A stretch of 64,000 bases of DNA, taken from assembly GCF_028640845.1 (NCBI RefSeq), contig NC_080539.1:303710016-303774015 (forward strand), in the 5' to 3' direction. Origin of the DNA: Ahaetulla prasina (lineage: Eukaryota > Chordata > Lepidosauria > Squamata > Colubridae). The notes below the pieces were generated by a model. That model ran no database searches. It saw nothing but the letters and a program-made list of their open reading frames with translations, and was not told the origin of the DNA. Position numbers and translations under genes: made by a program. Positions 28,640 to 41,766 of this stretch are shown here, in pieces (position 1 is the stretch's first letter; each line of letters starts with the position of its first letter).

Positions 28640-30760
28640 AAACCAGGTGTATTGCTTATACAAAGCAGTGTTTTATCATCAACATCTTATTGTTCTCCCA
28701 TACTGAAAGAAAAAGATAATGGAAATGCATTCAGTTCCACAGATTGACCGATTGATTGCTGGGGGCATGAAATTCATAAAGCTGTACAAAAAGAAAAAAT
28801 GTATATGGGACCCAGCTGACTTTATTTGAAAAAGCTAAGCTGGTTCTGGCTTAGTTAGTGCGCAGATAGAGAAACAATCTGGGAAGGCTAGAACTAGACA
28901 GAGAAGTTAAAAATGCTTCTTGGAAACACCAATGCAAACAGCCAGTTCCATAAAGAGTGAGCCACCATGTTGTTCGTTGCCTCAAAGACACCTTACATAA
29001 CACTTTTTAACACTTTCAGCGGAAAAAGGTTTTGATCACTTTTGACTGTCTCACAGACAGATTTATAACCAAGTATATGATGAACATTTTGGTCAATCTA
29101 CACAATAATCCAGTGACGGGTTCAGTAGCGGATGCAAAAGGAATTTTGCAAGGTTTTTTTTCCTGCACCATTTTGTTATTTGTTAATTGGAAGACTGATT
29201 TTCCAGACAGTGGAATAGCTGTAAAATATGCACAAAGACCCACCAAAGCCATTCACAGCAAAGAGAGCGAAAGTCCTAATCAAAACTTATTTATCACAGC
29301 TTTCTGGTCATAAAAAGGCCACTTTTTATTCACTACAGATGACAATTTTGATGAGGAATTGCCAGTTAGGGCTCAGGTGAAGTGGACTCCCAAAATGCCA
29401 AATATTGTTTTAGTTCCAGTTGCTTGCTTGGATCTAACCAATTAAGGTTTGAGAATCACATGTGTGTTAGAGGAGATTCTGTGTTTTGTACACATTATGG
29501 ACTATTCTGGAGGTATGGTGTTTATCCATATTTGAATGAATCATTTTCAACAGAGTGAAAAGAAAAGAGTTTTCCAGGAATCTGGTAAAAATCCTTGCAT
29601 TATTTTGTATATGATTCCTATTTTTTCTTTTTATTAAGATTTATATTACATATGAGGTTTATATGAGGTTTGATTATTCAATCAAAACGAATGACATTAA
29701 AACTATATAACATCAGATTTTATATCTTCTTTTTTATTTACATCGTTTTTTTAAATAATGCAAAGAAGGGGGAAATCTTACAGACCATGTGCCACAGAAT
29801 AGTTTTCCTAGCACTTCGTATACCCCAAATTTTTAAAGCACTTCCCAATTAGAAAGTGAAATTTGAGGGAATGTGTATTTTACATATTTCTCTGATTATT
29901 ATAAGTTGCATTGTTCATGTTCAATATGTCTCATATCAGTAATTTGGTGAGCAAGTGTTAATATGTCTAAAAATAATAAATGAATTCCTCTTAAAATAAT
30001 TCCCATGCCAGATATTTCCTCCCCCACCCAGCAAATCTCTGGGAGAGGAAAACAGTATGAAAGGCAAATTCAAAAAGAGTCATGAATTAATTCCTATTCT
30101 GTATTTTGTTAATTCAAAGTAGCAGTGGCAATACAGATGGCATGGTGAATGGAATTGTGCTTTTCATTTTGCTTGCATCTTTTCTACTAATGAAAACAAT
30201 CAGAATTTGCATGTGTGTATATAGTTAGAATTTTATATAAGCATATCATCTCAAAATGGTTGCAAAGGTCATATGGCTAAATATATAACATCAAAAGACC
30301 GGGTCAAATATACTTTGAATATACAAATTCTATGAAATTACACATACTCAAATTACAGCCATTTTTCCAATCCATAGTCATCATTGTAATAAGTTATTTT
30401 ATTTCCCCATTTGTAAAGTACCAAACCATTCCAATGCTATGTCTTTAAACTATGTTGAATTCCCTCTGCCTGTAATAATTTAAATAGGCAATTGAGTGAA
30501 AACAGGGAGCTACAACCCATGGTTTGCATCCCGCTCTCAAACAGGCCTGGGAAGGCCCCTATGCTTTCCCCAGATGGTGCCCCCCACTTTCTATTCCATC
30601 ATGATGTTGCCAATGCTATCTTTTCTTGTCCCTTTCTTTTACTTTTCCCTTTCCTGCTTAAATTCACAATTCTATTTTGTTGGAATACAAATGTATCATG
30701 TATTTTGTAGAACAACTACAGCAGTAGCCAGTAGGTGGCAGTGTTTATAAATTTGTAGTT
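28640..30760. other. Intergenic stretch without recognised element
   Basis: About 2.1 kb of AT-rich sequence. A 93-codon open frame at 29032-29313 matches no family I know. No gene called. Confidence 0.4.
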
Positions 30761-30770
30761 GTATCTAAGG

Positions 30771-30853
30771 CAGGGGTCTCCAGCAAAGCTGGCTGAGGAA
30801 CTCTGGGAGTTGAAGTCCACAAGTCTTAAAGGGACCAAGGTTGGAGACCCCTG
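30771..30853. mobile_element. Palindromic hAT-type MITE, partial, exact target duplication
   Basis: caggggtctc ... gagacccctg with gggagttgaagtccacaagt inside, flanked by atctaagg at 30763-30770 and 30854-30861. One arm is largely missing. Confidence 0.9.
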
Positions 30854-31251
30854 ATCTAAGGTATATTCTATGTCTTTTTCTGTGAATAAAAAGTTTCCTG
30901 CTTCTTTGTCTCAGTTAAGCAGAAAAACACATATGGACTGTGCACTGTTTGTTCTGTAGGGCTATATGTAGAATTTCTAACACATCTCACGTCTGTCTTG
31001 TTATTCTCCCCATGAAGAAGCAGAAGTTCTATTGTTTTAGCCTCTGGGAGGAATGGAGAAACAACAGTTGGATAATCAGTTAATTGATGTACTTCCAGGG
31101 ATTCTGTGAAGCTTTAGAGAGACAAAAGGGCTAAAAGGTGTGGGGTAGAGTTCCAGGAGATGCCCTCTTGCTGATATTTGAACAAGGTTCCCCCCATCCC
31201 GCATTTCTTATATAATAATAGTGTAGTCGGACAGCCGATATCTGATAAATA

Positions 31252-31990
31252 TTTATTTATTTATTTATTTATTTTATTTTTATTTTGTCACAACATTATA
31301 TACAGGAACATATATTGAAAGGAAACAATAGGACAGGAACGGTAGGCACTTTTGTGCACTTATGCACGCCCCTTATAGTCCTCTTAGGAATGGGGTGAGG
31401 TCAATGGTAGACAGTTTTTGGTTAAAGCTTTTAGGAGTTGGAGAGGAGACCACAGAGTCAGGTACTATATTCCAAGCATTAACAACTCTGTTACTGAAGT
31501 CATATTTTCTGCAATCAAGATTGAAGCGGTTGACATTAAGTTTGAATCTATTGTTTGCTCTTGTATTATTGCTATTAAAGCTGAAGAAGTCTTTAACAGG
31601 AAGGACATTGCAATAGATGATTCTGTGTGTTAAACACAGGTCTTGTCGGGGTCGGCGGAGTTCTAAATTTTCTAATCCCAGGATTTCAAGTCTGGTGGAA
31701 TAAGATATTTTGTTGTTTACAGAGGAGCGGAGAACTCTTCTTGTAAAATATTTTTGGACTCGTTCAATTGTATTAATGTCAGAGATGTGGTATGGGTTCC
31801 AGACAGATGAGCTATATTCAAGAATGGGTCTGGCAAATGTTTTGAATGCTCTGGTTAGTAGTGTAGAGTTTTTGGAAAAGAAGCTACGCAGAATTAGGTT
31901 TACAACTCTTAGAGCCTTTTTTGCTATGTAGTTGCAGTGGGCTTTGGCACTTAGATCATTTGATATGAAAATTTTCTCTCTCCTGCCCCT
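31252..31990 (-). mobile_element. Rex1/L2-like LINE 3' end
   Basis: Encodes on the minus strand KTFARPILEYSSSVWNP, INTIERVQKYFTRRVL and ends [12 protein letters not shown], the RT C-terminus of a Jockey-superfamily element. 3' tail is (AAATA/AAAT)n. The frame is open for 214 codons. Relatives at 40190-40365 and 56770-57265. Confidence 0.82.
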
Positions 31991-32904
31991 AAATCTCCTC
32001 CCAATATCTCCTTCCATTTCAAAATATTTGGAGAGTGTTACCCAATGTCATTTAGAACTGATTCACACAGATATGTACACTGCTTGATGACTGAAACGTT
32101 AAGCAATTGACAGCATTGTGCTACTATTATTGGAAACACCCAGCCAGGCAGGAGGAAGAATCAAGCCAGGAATCAGCCTTGAATCATTGCACAGCTGGAA
32201 GAGATTCAGGACTGACCCCTCCCCCTCCCCGACTCTAGATAGAACCTTATCTATCTGTTACCAAGGGAAGGCAAACAGTCTAAGATTTTTGTATTACGGG
32301 CAGAATACAGTAATTAGCTCGAACTCTACACATGTAGATCTGGTTGCTTCCACCTGACATTCACAGATAAAATACTTGTTCCATCCTTGTCATCTTACCC
32401 ACAATGTCTTCCCATTATGCTTATTCACATTTCAATTTATATAGCAGTCATTAAGCATTTAAGTAAGCAACTGATGAGAAATAGTGATGCACATTATAAA
32501 TCAACAGAGTAATTATAACTGTTAAGGATTATAATCCGGAAAGGCTTCTGCTATAACACATATATTAATTCCTATGTATTGTAAGCCTTTTTTTTCTGTA
32601 ATAGATTATTATAGTGTTATCTCTTTTCTGAAAATTACAATGAACATGAATGTTTGCAAGCCTGAACTGAACTCCTTTCTTTGTATATTTTGTTACTTTG
32701 CTTAGGGGTTGTCGGGTGTGAACAAGCAGACCCAAATGCAGGGTTGAAACTAACTACTGTATTATATTCTGCCTATAATACAGGAATCTCCCCAGTCTGG
32801 CAGCTAATTTTGGGAACAATTAGACTAGATTCCAAGGAACCTGGGGAGAGGGTTTAGTCTCAGCCCTTTTGCAGTTATGCAGTGACTCCAGGCTAACTCC
32901 ACAC

Positions 32905-33080
32905 TTGATAGAATAGAATAGAATAGAATAGAATAGAATAGAATAGAATAGAATAGAATAGAATAGAATAGAATTTTTTTATTGGCCAAGTGTGATTGGA
33001 CACACAAGGAATTTGTCTTGGTGCATATGCTCTTAGTGTACATAAAAGAAAAGATACATTCATCAAGGTACAACATTTAC
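32905..33080 (-). mobile_element. LINE tail with (GAATA)n microsatellite
   Basis: (gaata)n at 32907-32974, then ttggccaagtgtgattggac and caaggaatttgtcttggtgc, the inverse of the unit at 41569-41766 and 51386-51577. Confidence 0.88.
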
Positions 33081-33337
33081 AACACAAATGATGGTCAATA
33101 TATCAATATAAATCATAAGGATTGCCAGCAACAAAGTTACAGTTATACAGTCATAAGTGGAAAGAGATTGATGATTCTTGATTCTTCCTCCCTGCCAGGC
33201 TGGGTGCTTCTTAACAGGGATGGCAAAATATAGAGGGCCTTTTTACCTATTTGTGGGGTAAGGTAAGAGTTTAATGTTTGAGAAGGTCAAAGATTAATTG
33301 ATAATGTGCCTTCAAGTTTAAGTTAATGTGCCTTCAA

Positions 33338-33583
33338 GGCCGGTTTAGCTCTGCCTGGTAAGGCCTGTTATTAAGAACACAAAGCCTGCAATTACTGCAG
33401 GTTCGAGCCCGGCCCAAGGTTGACTCAGCCTTCCATCCTTTATAAGGTAGGTAAAATGAGGACCCAGATTGTTGGGGGGGCAATAAGTTGACTTTGTAAA
33501 TATATACAAATAGAATGAGACTATTGCCCTATACATTGTAAGCCGCCCTGAGTCTTCGGAGAAGGGCGGGGTATAAATGTAAA

Positions 33584-33614
<31 letters not shown>
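33338..33614 (+). repeat. SINE with LINE-like tail, copy 1
   Basis: tRNA-like head ggccggtttagctctgcctg with B box ggttcgagccc, body aatgaggacccagattg, 3' part taagccgccctgagtctt shared with CR1 tails, and a long poly(A). Confidence 0.85.
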
Positions 33615-33617
<3 letters not shown>

Positions 33618-34230
33618 GGTGCTGATTCTCAGTGACCACATAGAGGGATCATCAATCCCCAATCTGACCCTTTGAGTCTTCGAATGGTATACTCTTTGCT
33701 GCTTCAATAAAGTCCATTCCCTGTGTGTCTGGTTGTCCTTCTTTTTCTTTCCATTTTTCCCAGGGTTATGTCATTCTCAATAGATGAGCCATGATTTAGC
33801 TTGTCGTTTCAAAAATATAAAATAATATTTCCTTTAAATATGTATGCTTTCTGCTTTATGAACAAATATTATACATTGCCATAAGTAATGGGCAATTTAC
33901 GCTCTATTGTGAAATTTATTTTCCCTTATAAATTAAATAACACTTGGAACTCTTGATAATAAGAGCTTTTTGCCATAAATTCAGTTACCTTTGGATCTTG
34001 TAATCATATAATGTTTACTCTCTTTTAATTCCTTTCTCTCCAATCTTCCCGCTTTGCAAGAGAACAAAACAACAACAACAGATCAGGCAGAGGACAATGC
34101 ATACTGACTATAATGGTGATCATGTGATTGATGGATGCTGAAACGGTCATAAATGTAGGCATTAGTCATAAAGTTATTTTTCAGCACTATTGTAACTTCA
34201 AATAGTTACTGAACAAGGCAGTCTATAGAG

Positions 34231-34382
34231 CAGTGGTGGGTTACTACTGGTTCGCACCGGATCGGGCAAACCAGTAGTGGCAGTAGTGGGAGGCTCCGCC
34301 CACCCACCTGGACGCTTTTGTGCATGCGCAGAAGCGTGCACATGAGTGAACCGGTAGCAACGGGATTTGGAACCCGCCCCTG
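34231..34382. mobile_element. hAT-type MITE
   Basis: cagtggtgggttactactgg ... ggaacccgcccctg; flanks resemble but do not exactly repeat each other (ctatagag / ctgtatag). Confidence 0.75.
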
Positions 34383-36230
34383 CTGTATAGTAAGGGTTAG
34401 AATTTCTACCCTTGGTATGTTATATGAACACCTAAATCATTAGGTGTTCCCTCATTATCTGTAAAATTCCCTAGGTTGTTTAGAAAGATATCTGGCTATT
34501 AAAGTCATGAAAGAACTTGGCATACATACAAATATCCTCAAATTCAAATAGAACATTGTTGGATTTCTGAAAACATTATCACGTTTCTATTGCTACCAGC
34601 AGATGGCATCTGTTGTAAGCAATCAGCCTTTCTTTATAAAGCTTTATGGCTAGAACTAGAACTAGGACTAGAACTAGGACTAGAACTCACATTCTCTAGG
34701 TTTCTAACTGATGTCTTTATCACTTTATCACTGCAATACTGCAGTACTGCAATACTCTGATTGATACAGTACACAGATAATTAAACAGTTTTAAAGGCTT
34801 TACTAGTTAAGAGGCATCAACTGCAATCCTAAACACACTGACCACACTGGCCGAACCACACCAGGTTTGATGTCATTTAATACAGTATGTGCTCAGGGTC
34901 TTTTCGAACTTTTTCAAGAGAATTGTTTATCCATAAACTACAAATATGCCTATCAAATTCTATTTTTAAAAAGAATCAATGCAAATTAAATTTTCGTTAG
35001 GGGCAGTATTTTCATTTCAAGAAGAGCTAAGCCAAATCCCCACCTTTTCCCAATTTCATCTTGACAAACTAGTTGTCTTGAAACCCTACAGCAGAGGATA
35101 CCAAGACATGAACATTGCCCATGCATGAAAACCCCGATCTCTGTCAGAGGTGGTCAGAACTTTTCTTCCCTGTCTCTGACTAAGAGAGCTGATCTAGCCG
35201 CAGCAGGAGAAATATGATTTGGGCTTAGATGAGAAATGTGTGACGATTTACTAACAGTATTTTAAGCACCAAAATCAACTGGCTAAATAACACTGACTGT
35301 CCTTGAATTCTATTTACCTGAACTTATGCACTATTTAAAAGGTGGATGTTTGTATTTTTCAGTGACCAAAAATAGAATTTCTTGAATGAATTTTGGAATA
35401 TAAAGCTGGCAAGATGGAATAAACGCAACAAGGCTCTGCGTAATGTAATGACAAGGCGAGACGTGTTATGACATCGCCTTGTAAGCTCTCTTTTGCTTTG
35501 ATGTGTCATGAGATCCCTGTGAGTCAGCGTTTATGTAATTAACATCATTGTATGTGCTCAAATGCTACAAAAGCACAATCTGGTCCTTTCTTGTTGGCAA
35601 AAGAAAGATCATATGGCTATTTTGCTGTTGTTGGTAATATTAATTATTATCTGAAAGCAGAGCGGAAGCAGTCCCCGCTTTCCTTGTTTGTTTGTTTTCC
35701 TAGCATGGAATAATTAAAGAACCATTTTTTCTTGATCTTTCTGTTTGATTATATTTTAAGAAAATATTTCTGGGAATCAAGTTATAACAATTAATTTCAG
35801 TGGTTATTATGTAGAAACCCTTGCTGCTATGAACCCCATGTAGACAGGCTTGAGTTTAAACAGTTGAACAATGTTTCAATATAACAAAACATTTATTATT
35901 TATTTAATAATAAGATTTATAACTCTTGGTTATAAAATTATTAGTTAGTCTTCCCTCTTCCCCCTCCCCAAGAATCTGAAAGTAAATTCCACAGCACCAA
36001 GTAAATGTATATCTGTTGTTTGAGGCTTTGTGAGGCTTTGTGAGCAACAATTCATTTGGCAGCTATTAGAAATAAAACAAGGTTGTAGAATGCGCCTTAA
36101 GCAGTTTATTTAAATGCACAAGTATTCATTTTCTTGAATAAGAAAGATGTTTGACTGCTTTAACTAGTTTTAAAATAATTGCACTTGTGGAAGAAAGAGG
36201 AATCTAAAGGTCTAAAATTATCCTAGATAA
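34383..36230. other. Intergenic stretch, repeat-poor, possible conserved element
   Basis: No repeat recognised. The part around 35400-35750 has balanced composition and palindrome-free, non-repetitive sequence, unlike its neighbours; it could be a regulatory element but this is only a suspicion. Confidence 0.3.
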
Positions 36231-36233
36231 CAA

Positions 36234-37100
36234 ATGTATAAATGTATGGAAACAGAATTTAAATACCTGGACCCCTTGCAGTCAAGTATCAGGGATGGAA
36301 ATAAGATTCAAACAGCATTAGTTGCACTTCTTAGGACCCCTGGTGGGAGTGGGATGGAGGTAACATGGCTCTCCTTGATCTCATGTTGGCTTTTGGTACC
36401 ACTGATCATGGAATCCTTTTGGGTTGTCTCTGGGTTCATCTACTTCTTTTGAGGTCAGTCCTGATCAGGTGCGATAGGGAGCAAGAGGTCCAACACATCG
36501 CTCTGCGCCGTGTGGTGCCACAGGACTCAGTGTTTGTCCCTTTCCTTTTTAACATCTACATGAAGACAGTGAATAAGATTATCTGTCACCATGAGATCAG
36601 GTACCATCAATATGCAGATGACACTCAGTTGTATATCTCCATCCCTGTGAACTAAGTGTTCTGTGGATGCCGTCTCTTGGTGTTTAGAGCCTGCGGGGAG
36701 GTCTGGATGGAGAATAACAGGCTTCAGCTGACCCCTGGTAAGAGAGACTTGCTATGGGTAGAGCCTCTTCTGTATCTGGGGGTAGACCATCTTTGGTTCT
36801 GGATGGGGTTACACTGCCCAAATGAACCTTGTGTGTAATCTAGGGGTTCTCCTGGACTTGCAACTCCTGCTCAAGGAGTAAGTGGCAACCAGGGCTAGGA
36901 GACTCTTTGCTCAACTTTGTGTTGTGCATCGGTTATACCTTTTCTTGGATTGAGAGGTCCTTTTTTTCCAATCATATTCTGGTCATCCCCATATTCACTA
37001 CTGCAATGGGCTCTAATGGGGTTTCTCCTTGAAAAATATCCAAAAGTTTCAACTGGTGTAGAGTTCAGTGGCACAAGCAGTTTTGGGTGCATGCCATGTT
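36234..37100 (+). mobile_element. CR1 LINE reverse transcriptase, old fragment
   Basis: Plus strand: MALLDLMLAFGTTDHGILLG (the AAFDTIDH region), VPFLFNIYMKTVNKII, and YHQYADDTQLYISIP with YADD. Many stops; a decayed copy. Confidence 0.85.
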
Positions 37101-37108
37101 ATGATAGC

Positions 37109-37630
37109 TGTTGTGACCCAGACCCAAGTAGGTAGCAACAAACTCAGTTCGTGATAAAATAAACTTTATTTGAACAGCTGGGAATTACTCCATTCCCAGT
37201 GTCGTGCAACTTAAAGTAAAACAAAGGCCTCCCAAACAAGCATTCTTTGGTTATCACAGACCTGCACTGTGAGTCCACTTAGGCAAACCGCTAAAGGCCC
37301 TTCCTGATAAATGTCCAGAAGTTAGAGCAGAGAACGGAGCAAAGAACGCAGCTACAACATTGCTCTCTGGCAAACTGAGACACCTGTGCTGGTTTTGTTT
37401 TAAGCCTTATGGGAGGGGCCAATCATCTCTTGGCCATACTCCCGAGTTGTCCTCTCTGCCTGAGCTGCTCTTGCCTTCTGGCAGCTCTTCTCATGCGTGC
37501 ATTAGGAACAGGCTCCTCCTGTTCCTCTTCCTCACTAATATCAGACTCTGGAGGCTGTGGAGTCCGCACCTCAGCCTCATTGCTGTCCGATTCCGTTGCC
37601 AGCCCCGTAGGCTGCTGACGGATGACAACA
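37109..37630 (-). mobile_element. Solo LTR, 522 bp, exact 5-bp target duplication
   Basis: Begins tgttgtgacccag, ends gacaaca (TG...CA), flanked by atagc at 37104-37108 and 37631-37635. On its sense strand there is AATAAA near the end, as in an R region. No internal retroelement is next to it, so it is a solo LTR. It encodes a conserved-looking acidic-then-basic frame (SDISEEEEQEEPVPNARMRR). Confidence 0.82.
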
Positions 37631-37951
37631 ATAGCTGTAGTTGGATTCCAGTTTGCTTCAAGGCTCAAGTAAAGCTAATGGTTTTAACCTTTAAAGATCT
37701 ATAATGGCATAACAGCCATCTCATACCTATTTCATCAACCTGTTCCATATGATCATTCAGGAAGGGTATGTTATAGTCTTAGATTCTGTGCTGGCTGATG
37801 AGTCTTCTTGGTGGGGCTATAAAGGGCCTTTGAAACTAATGCAAGTAGAAAGGAGAGGAGAAAAAAAGACACCTCGGATAGAGTTTTTATTCTCTTTCTG
37901 AAAATTCTTTAACAACTTGTATGGTATTATATTCTTCCTTTTCTATATTAA

Positions 37952-38634
37952 CAGGTAGTCCTCAACTTACCACCATTTGCCTAGTGACATTAAAAGTTAC
38001 AGCGGCACTGAAAAAAAGTGACCTATGACCAATCCTTGAACTTACGACCATTGCAACGTCCTCATGATCACGTGATCAAAATCCAGGCACTTGACAACCA
38101 GCATGTATTACAATGGTTGCAGTGTCGTGGAGTCATGTGATCATAATTTGTGACATTCCAAGCTGTAAATTCAATGGGGGATGGTGGATTCACTTAGCAA
38201 CTGGGTGAGTCACTTAAGAGCTGCAGAGATTTGCTTAACAAATCTCTGCAGGGGCCGGTTTAGCTCTGCCTGGTAAGGCCTGTTATTAAGAACACAAAGC
38301 CTGCAATTACTGCAGGTTCGAGCCCGGCCCAAGGTTGACTCAGCCTTCCATCCTTTATAAGGTAGGTAAAATGAGGACCCAAATTGTTGGGGGGGCAATA
38401 AGTTGACTTTGTAAATATATACAAATAGAATGAGACTATTGCCCTATACATTGTAAGCCGCCCTGAGTCTTCGGAGAAGGGCGGGGTATAAATGTAAACA
38501 AAAAAAAACCAAACAAAAAAAAAAAAAAAACAACCATGGCAAAAAAAGTGTAAAATCAGGTGTGACTTAACAACCACCTTGCATAGCAATGAAAATTTTA
38601 GTCCCAATTGTGGTTATAAGTCAAGGACTATCTT
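37952..38634 (+). mobile_element. 'caggtagtcct' MITE, interrupted by a SINE
   Basis: Starts caggtagtcctcaacttacc and ends ttataagtcaaggactatc. A SINE at 38253-38530 splits it. Confidence 0.75.
38253..38530 (+). repeat. SINE with LINE-like tail, copy 2
   Basis: Almost identical to 33338-33614, so both are young. Nested in a MITE, poly(A) with interspersed C. Confidence 0.88.
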
Positions 38635-39179
38635 TGTAGATCCAAACCAAAATTCCATCATATACACTTTATGGGACATCAAACCCAACTCAAATAGAAA
38701 TGGTAACTGTAGTTTAATTAACACTCTCATGATTACGAAGTTTTGTTTCAGCAGAATACCACAAACGAACACCTTGCTTGCACTGCAGTTGGGCATCAAA
38801 TCTTTCACTTAGCACAGTAAGATGCCCTATGGCATTCAAAGGCTTTCTCAATGTTTTTGTAGCCTTTTATTGGTATCAAAAACTTGACTTGTCATCCCAA
38901 GATGTTATTTTCCCCTTTCCCTACTGGTGATGCTTACACAGCAAACTATTTTATCAGATTGGCTTTACCAGAGGTTAGTAATATAGTTTTAAAGTGTGCA
39001 CATGATATATGACTTATATGATGAGTCACTGCAAGCAATTTCATGGTTGTGCAGTTGGTAAAATACCATTCATCCTCGGGAAGGACACAGGAATGCCCAC
39101 AGAAATGGTCAAAATGTCATGACTGTGGTTATGATCATGCAATTGATAATAGATAATCACATCTGCCAAAGGGTGGAGC

Positions 39180-39762
39180 TTCAGTTGCATAGTCACGACT
39201 GAGGCTGAGGAAGAGCGTGGGCCAGCCCTGGAGGCTGGGGAAGGCCCAGATGAGGGCTCTGTATTGGAGGCTGATGTGGGGCCAGGGCCATCGGGGAGTG
39301 AGGTGCGGACTCCAGAGCCTACAGAGCCTGACAGTAGTGAGGCAGAGGAACAGGAGGAGCCTGTTTCTAATGTGTGCATGAGAAGAGCTGCCAGAAGGCA
39401 AGAGCATCTCAAGAAAAGAGGACGACTCGGGAGTAGGGCCAAGAGATGATTGGCCCCTCCCTAAGGCTTAAAAGACCTGCAACGGCATTTGGGCTCTTTG
39501 CCGGAAAACAACGTTGATAGCTTTGTCTTGTTCCATTTGTTTCATATCGGTGTCTTCTGAACTTTTGCCAAGAAAGGCCTCTGGCAGTTTGCCTAATTGG
39601 ACCAAGGTTGGTGAAAGGACTGAGGAATTGTGTTGGGAGGAATTTGCTTTAATTTAGTTGGACTATGCTGAGAATGAAGTAATTCTTAGCTGTTTGAATA
39701 AAGTTTGTTTATTTTTACACTGACTGAGTTTCATACTACCTACTTGGATCTGGGTCACAACA
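39180..39762 (+). mobile_element. LTR-like repeat, plus orientation
   Basis: Same family as 37109-37630: ggtgcggactccagagcc, agaagagctgccagaaggca, gattggcccctccc, AATAAA at about 39699 and the end tgggtcacaaca. The 5' boundary and target duplication are unclear. Confidence 0.72.
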
Positions 39763-39792
39763 AAACCCTCCCCTCCCAATAACGGTTTAATA

Positions 39793-40132
39793 CAGGTAAT
39801 CCTAGCTTACTGATTGCCAGTCTGGCAATTGTTCAAAGATACAACAGTGTAAGAAAACTTAGCTTTGTGACCAATCCTCACATTTATGACTGTTGCATAG
39901 TCTTGTGGTCATGTAATCATCATTTATGGGCTTCCCAACCAACTTGCAACCACCAGAGTTAACAAACAAAGAGGAAGTAAAAAGTTGTGGCCAAAGTGAT
40001 GTTTCACTTAATGACTGAATGGAAAGTGAGGTTGGAAGCCTTTTGTGGTCACATGATTTTCTGCTTAGTGACTGTGGCACTTAGTGACTGAGTCGCTGGT
40101 CCCAATTGTGGTCACTAAGCAAGGACAACCTG
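39793..40132. mobile_element. 'caggtagtcct' MITE, degraded
   Basis: caggtaatcctagcttactg at the start and actaagcaaggacaacctg at the end form the inverted termini; gttaag/acttaatgact units inside. Confidence 0.6.
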
Positions 40133-40189
40133 TGAAAGTGCCATTATTCCAAACTGCACAGTGCACTGGCCTCTCATTGCAAGTCATTG

Positions 40190-40365
40190 TTTTTATTTAT
40201 TTATTTTTGTCACAACAGTATATATAAGCGTAAGCATGAAAATAACTATATAATATATAAGCATATATATGAGCATAAGTATGTAATAACTATATTAATT
40301 GGATATAATGAAAGGAAACAATAGGACAGGAATGGTAGGCACATTTGTGCTCTCATGCACGGTCA
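40190..40365 (-). mobile_element. Rex1/L2-like LINE 3' tail
   Basis: Reverse of the 31252-31990 end: ttttgtcacaac, gaaaggaaacaataggacag, ggtaggcac and tcatgcacg. Confidence 0.75.
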
Positions 40366-41256
40366 GGAGATGCCAAAGACACAATGCTCAGGCTTCCTAA
40401 AATGGATGGACCAACCAGCACCAGGCCCCAGTGGGATTCCCTCAGGAAAATGCCCAGCAATAACAAAACAAACTTTATCTAGACAAAGAAATTGACTAGA
40501 TAACACCATTGAGCAGATCTAAGCAAAGTCCCACTGATGTTATGAGTACTTTCAACATATCATTCGACGCTAATAGGGCCTTAGCATTGCTGAATTTGAA
40601 CTGAATTGTGCTCATTTTTCAGTAATTCTCAAAAAAAGTAATTGTTCTGTAGGATCTCATTAAAAATATTGGAAGCAAATTTTGGAAGCAAATTGCTTCT
40701 GGCTGTGTCTGAACACATCTGGAGGTCACTAAATTATTCATCTATCATCTATCTGAGGGAGATTGGCAGTTCAAAAATGCAAAAAAAAATAAAAGAATAA
40801 AAATAAATTTATATAGCAGTCCAGAGTAAGGAATTTGAGATAGGCAGCCATATAAAGTGAAATCATAAACAAATAAGTAAATAAATTGGGGGACATGATT
40901 CATTTATATTCTAAGTATTCCTTCTTCCTATCAAATGCTGAAAATCTCAGAATAGACATGTTGCCTACAGAGATTAGGGAAACCCAGGTTCAAGTTCCCC
41001 CTAAAATAAGATGATCTTGAGTCAATCATTTTCCTCTCTTCTAATCTACCCCATAAGATAGTTGCTGTGACAATAAAAATGAAGCAAGACCGTATATATA
41101 CAGTAAATTCCTTAGAAGACCAGAGAGATAAAATTGTAATGAATTAAAATCCACAGACTGCATTTTCATATGGAAGGATGTAGAAATTCCTATACAGTGG
41201 ATAGCAAATCTACTAACCTTGTACTGGATCCTCAAAACCCAGTCTTCCACCCTAAA

Positions 41257-41568
41257 ATGTTTATTTATTTATTTATTTATTATTTATTTTTCGCATTTTT
41301 ATACCGCCCTATCTCCCCAGGGACTCAGGCGGTTCACAGCCAGATAAAATATACATATAAATACAAAATAAAACATTAATTAAAAAACTTATTACATAAG
41401 GCTGAATAATTAAAAATAACAATACAAATAATAAAACCCCATTTAAAACCAAATTCAAAATTTAAAATTCTAGTCCAGTCCTGCGCAGATAAATAGATGT
41501 GTCTTAAGCTCACGGCGAAAGGTTCGAAGGTCAGGAAGTTGGCGGAGTCCTGGGGGAAGTTCGTTCCA
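41257..41568 (-). mobile_element. CR1 (L3-like) LINE 3' end
   Basis: tttttataccgccctatctc, ggcggttcacagcc and ggaagttggcggagtcctgg are the reverse complement of the 3' part of the 25685-27830 element. Confidence 0.88.
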
Positions 41569-41766
41569 GTTTAAATGTTGTATCTTAATGAACGTATCTT
41601 TTCTTTTATGTACACTGAGAGCATATGCACCAAGACAAATTCCTTGTGTATCCAATCACACTTGGCCAATAAAAAATTCTATTCTATTCTATTCTATTCT
41701 ATTCTATTCTATTCTATTCTATTCTATTCTATTCTATTCTATTCTATTCTATTCTATTCTATTCTA
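41569..41766 (+). mobile_element. LINE tail with (ATTCT)n microsatellite
   Basis: aaatgttgtatcttaatgaa ... acacttggccaataaaaa followed by about 17 ATTCT units (41681-41766). Confidence 0.9.

Noticed and set aside
29032..29313. A 93-codon open frame between the genes
   Set aside because: No recognisable motif, no start or splice support; expected by chance in this length of sequence.
33338..33420. Possible tRNA gene (A and B box present)
   Set aside because: It is the head of a SINE, repeated at 38253, with poly(A) tail and no complete cloverleaf.
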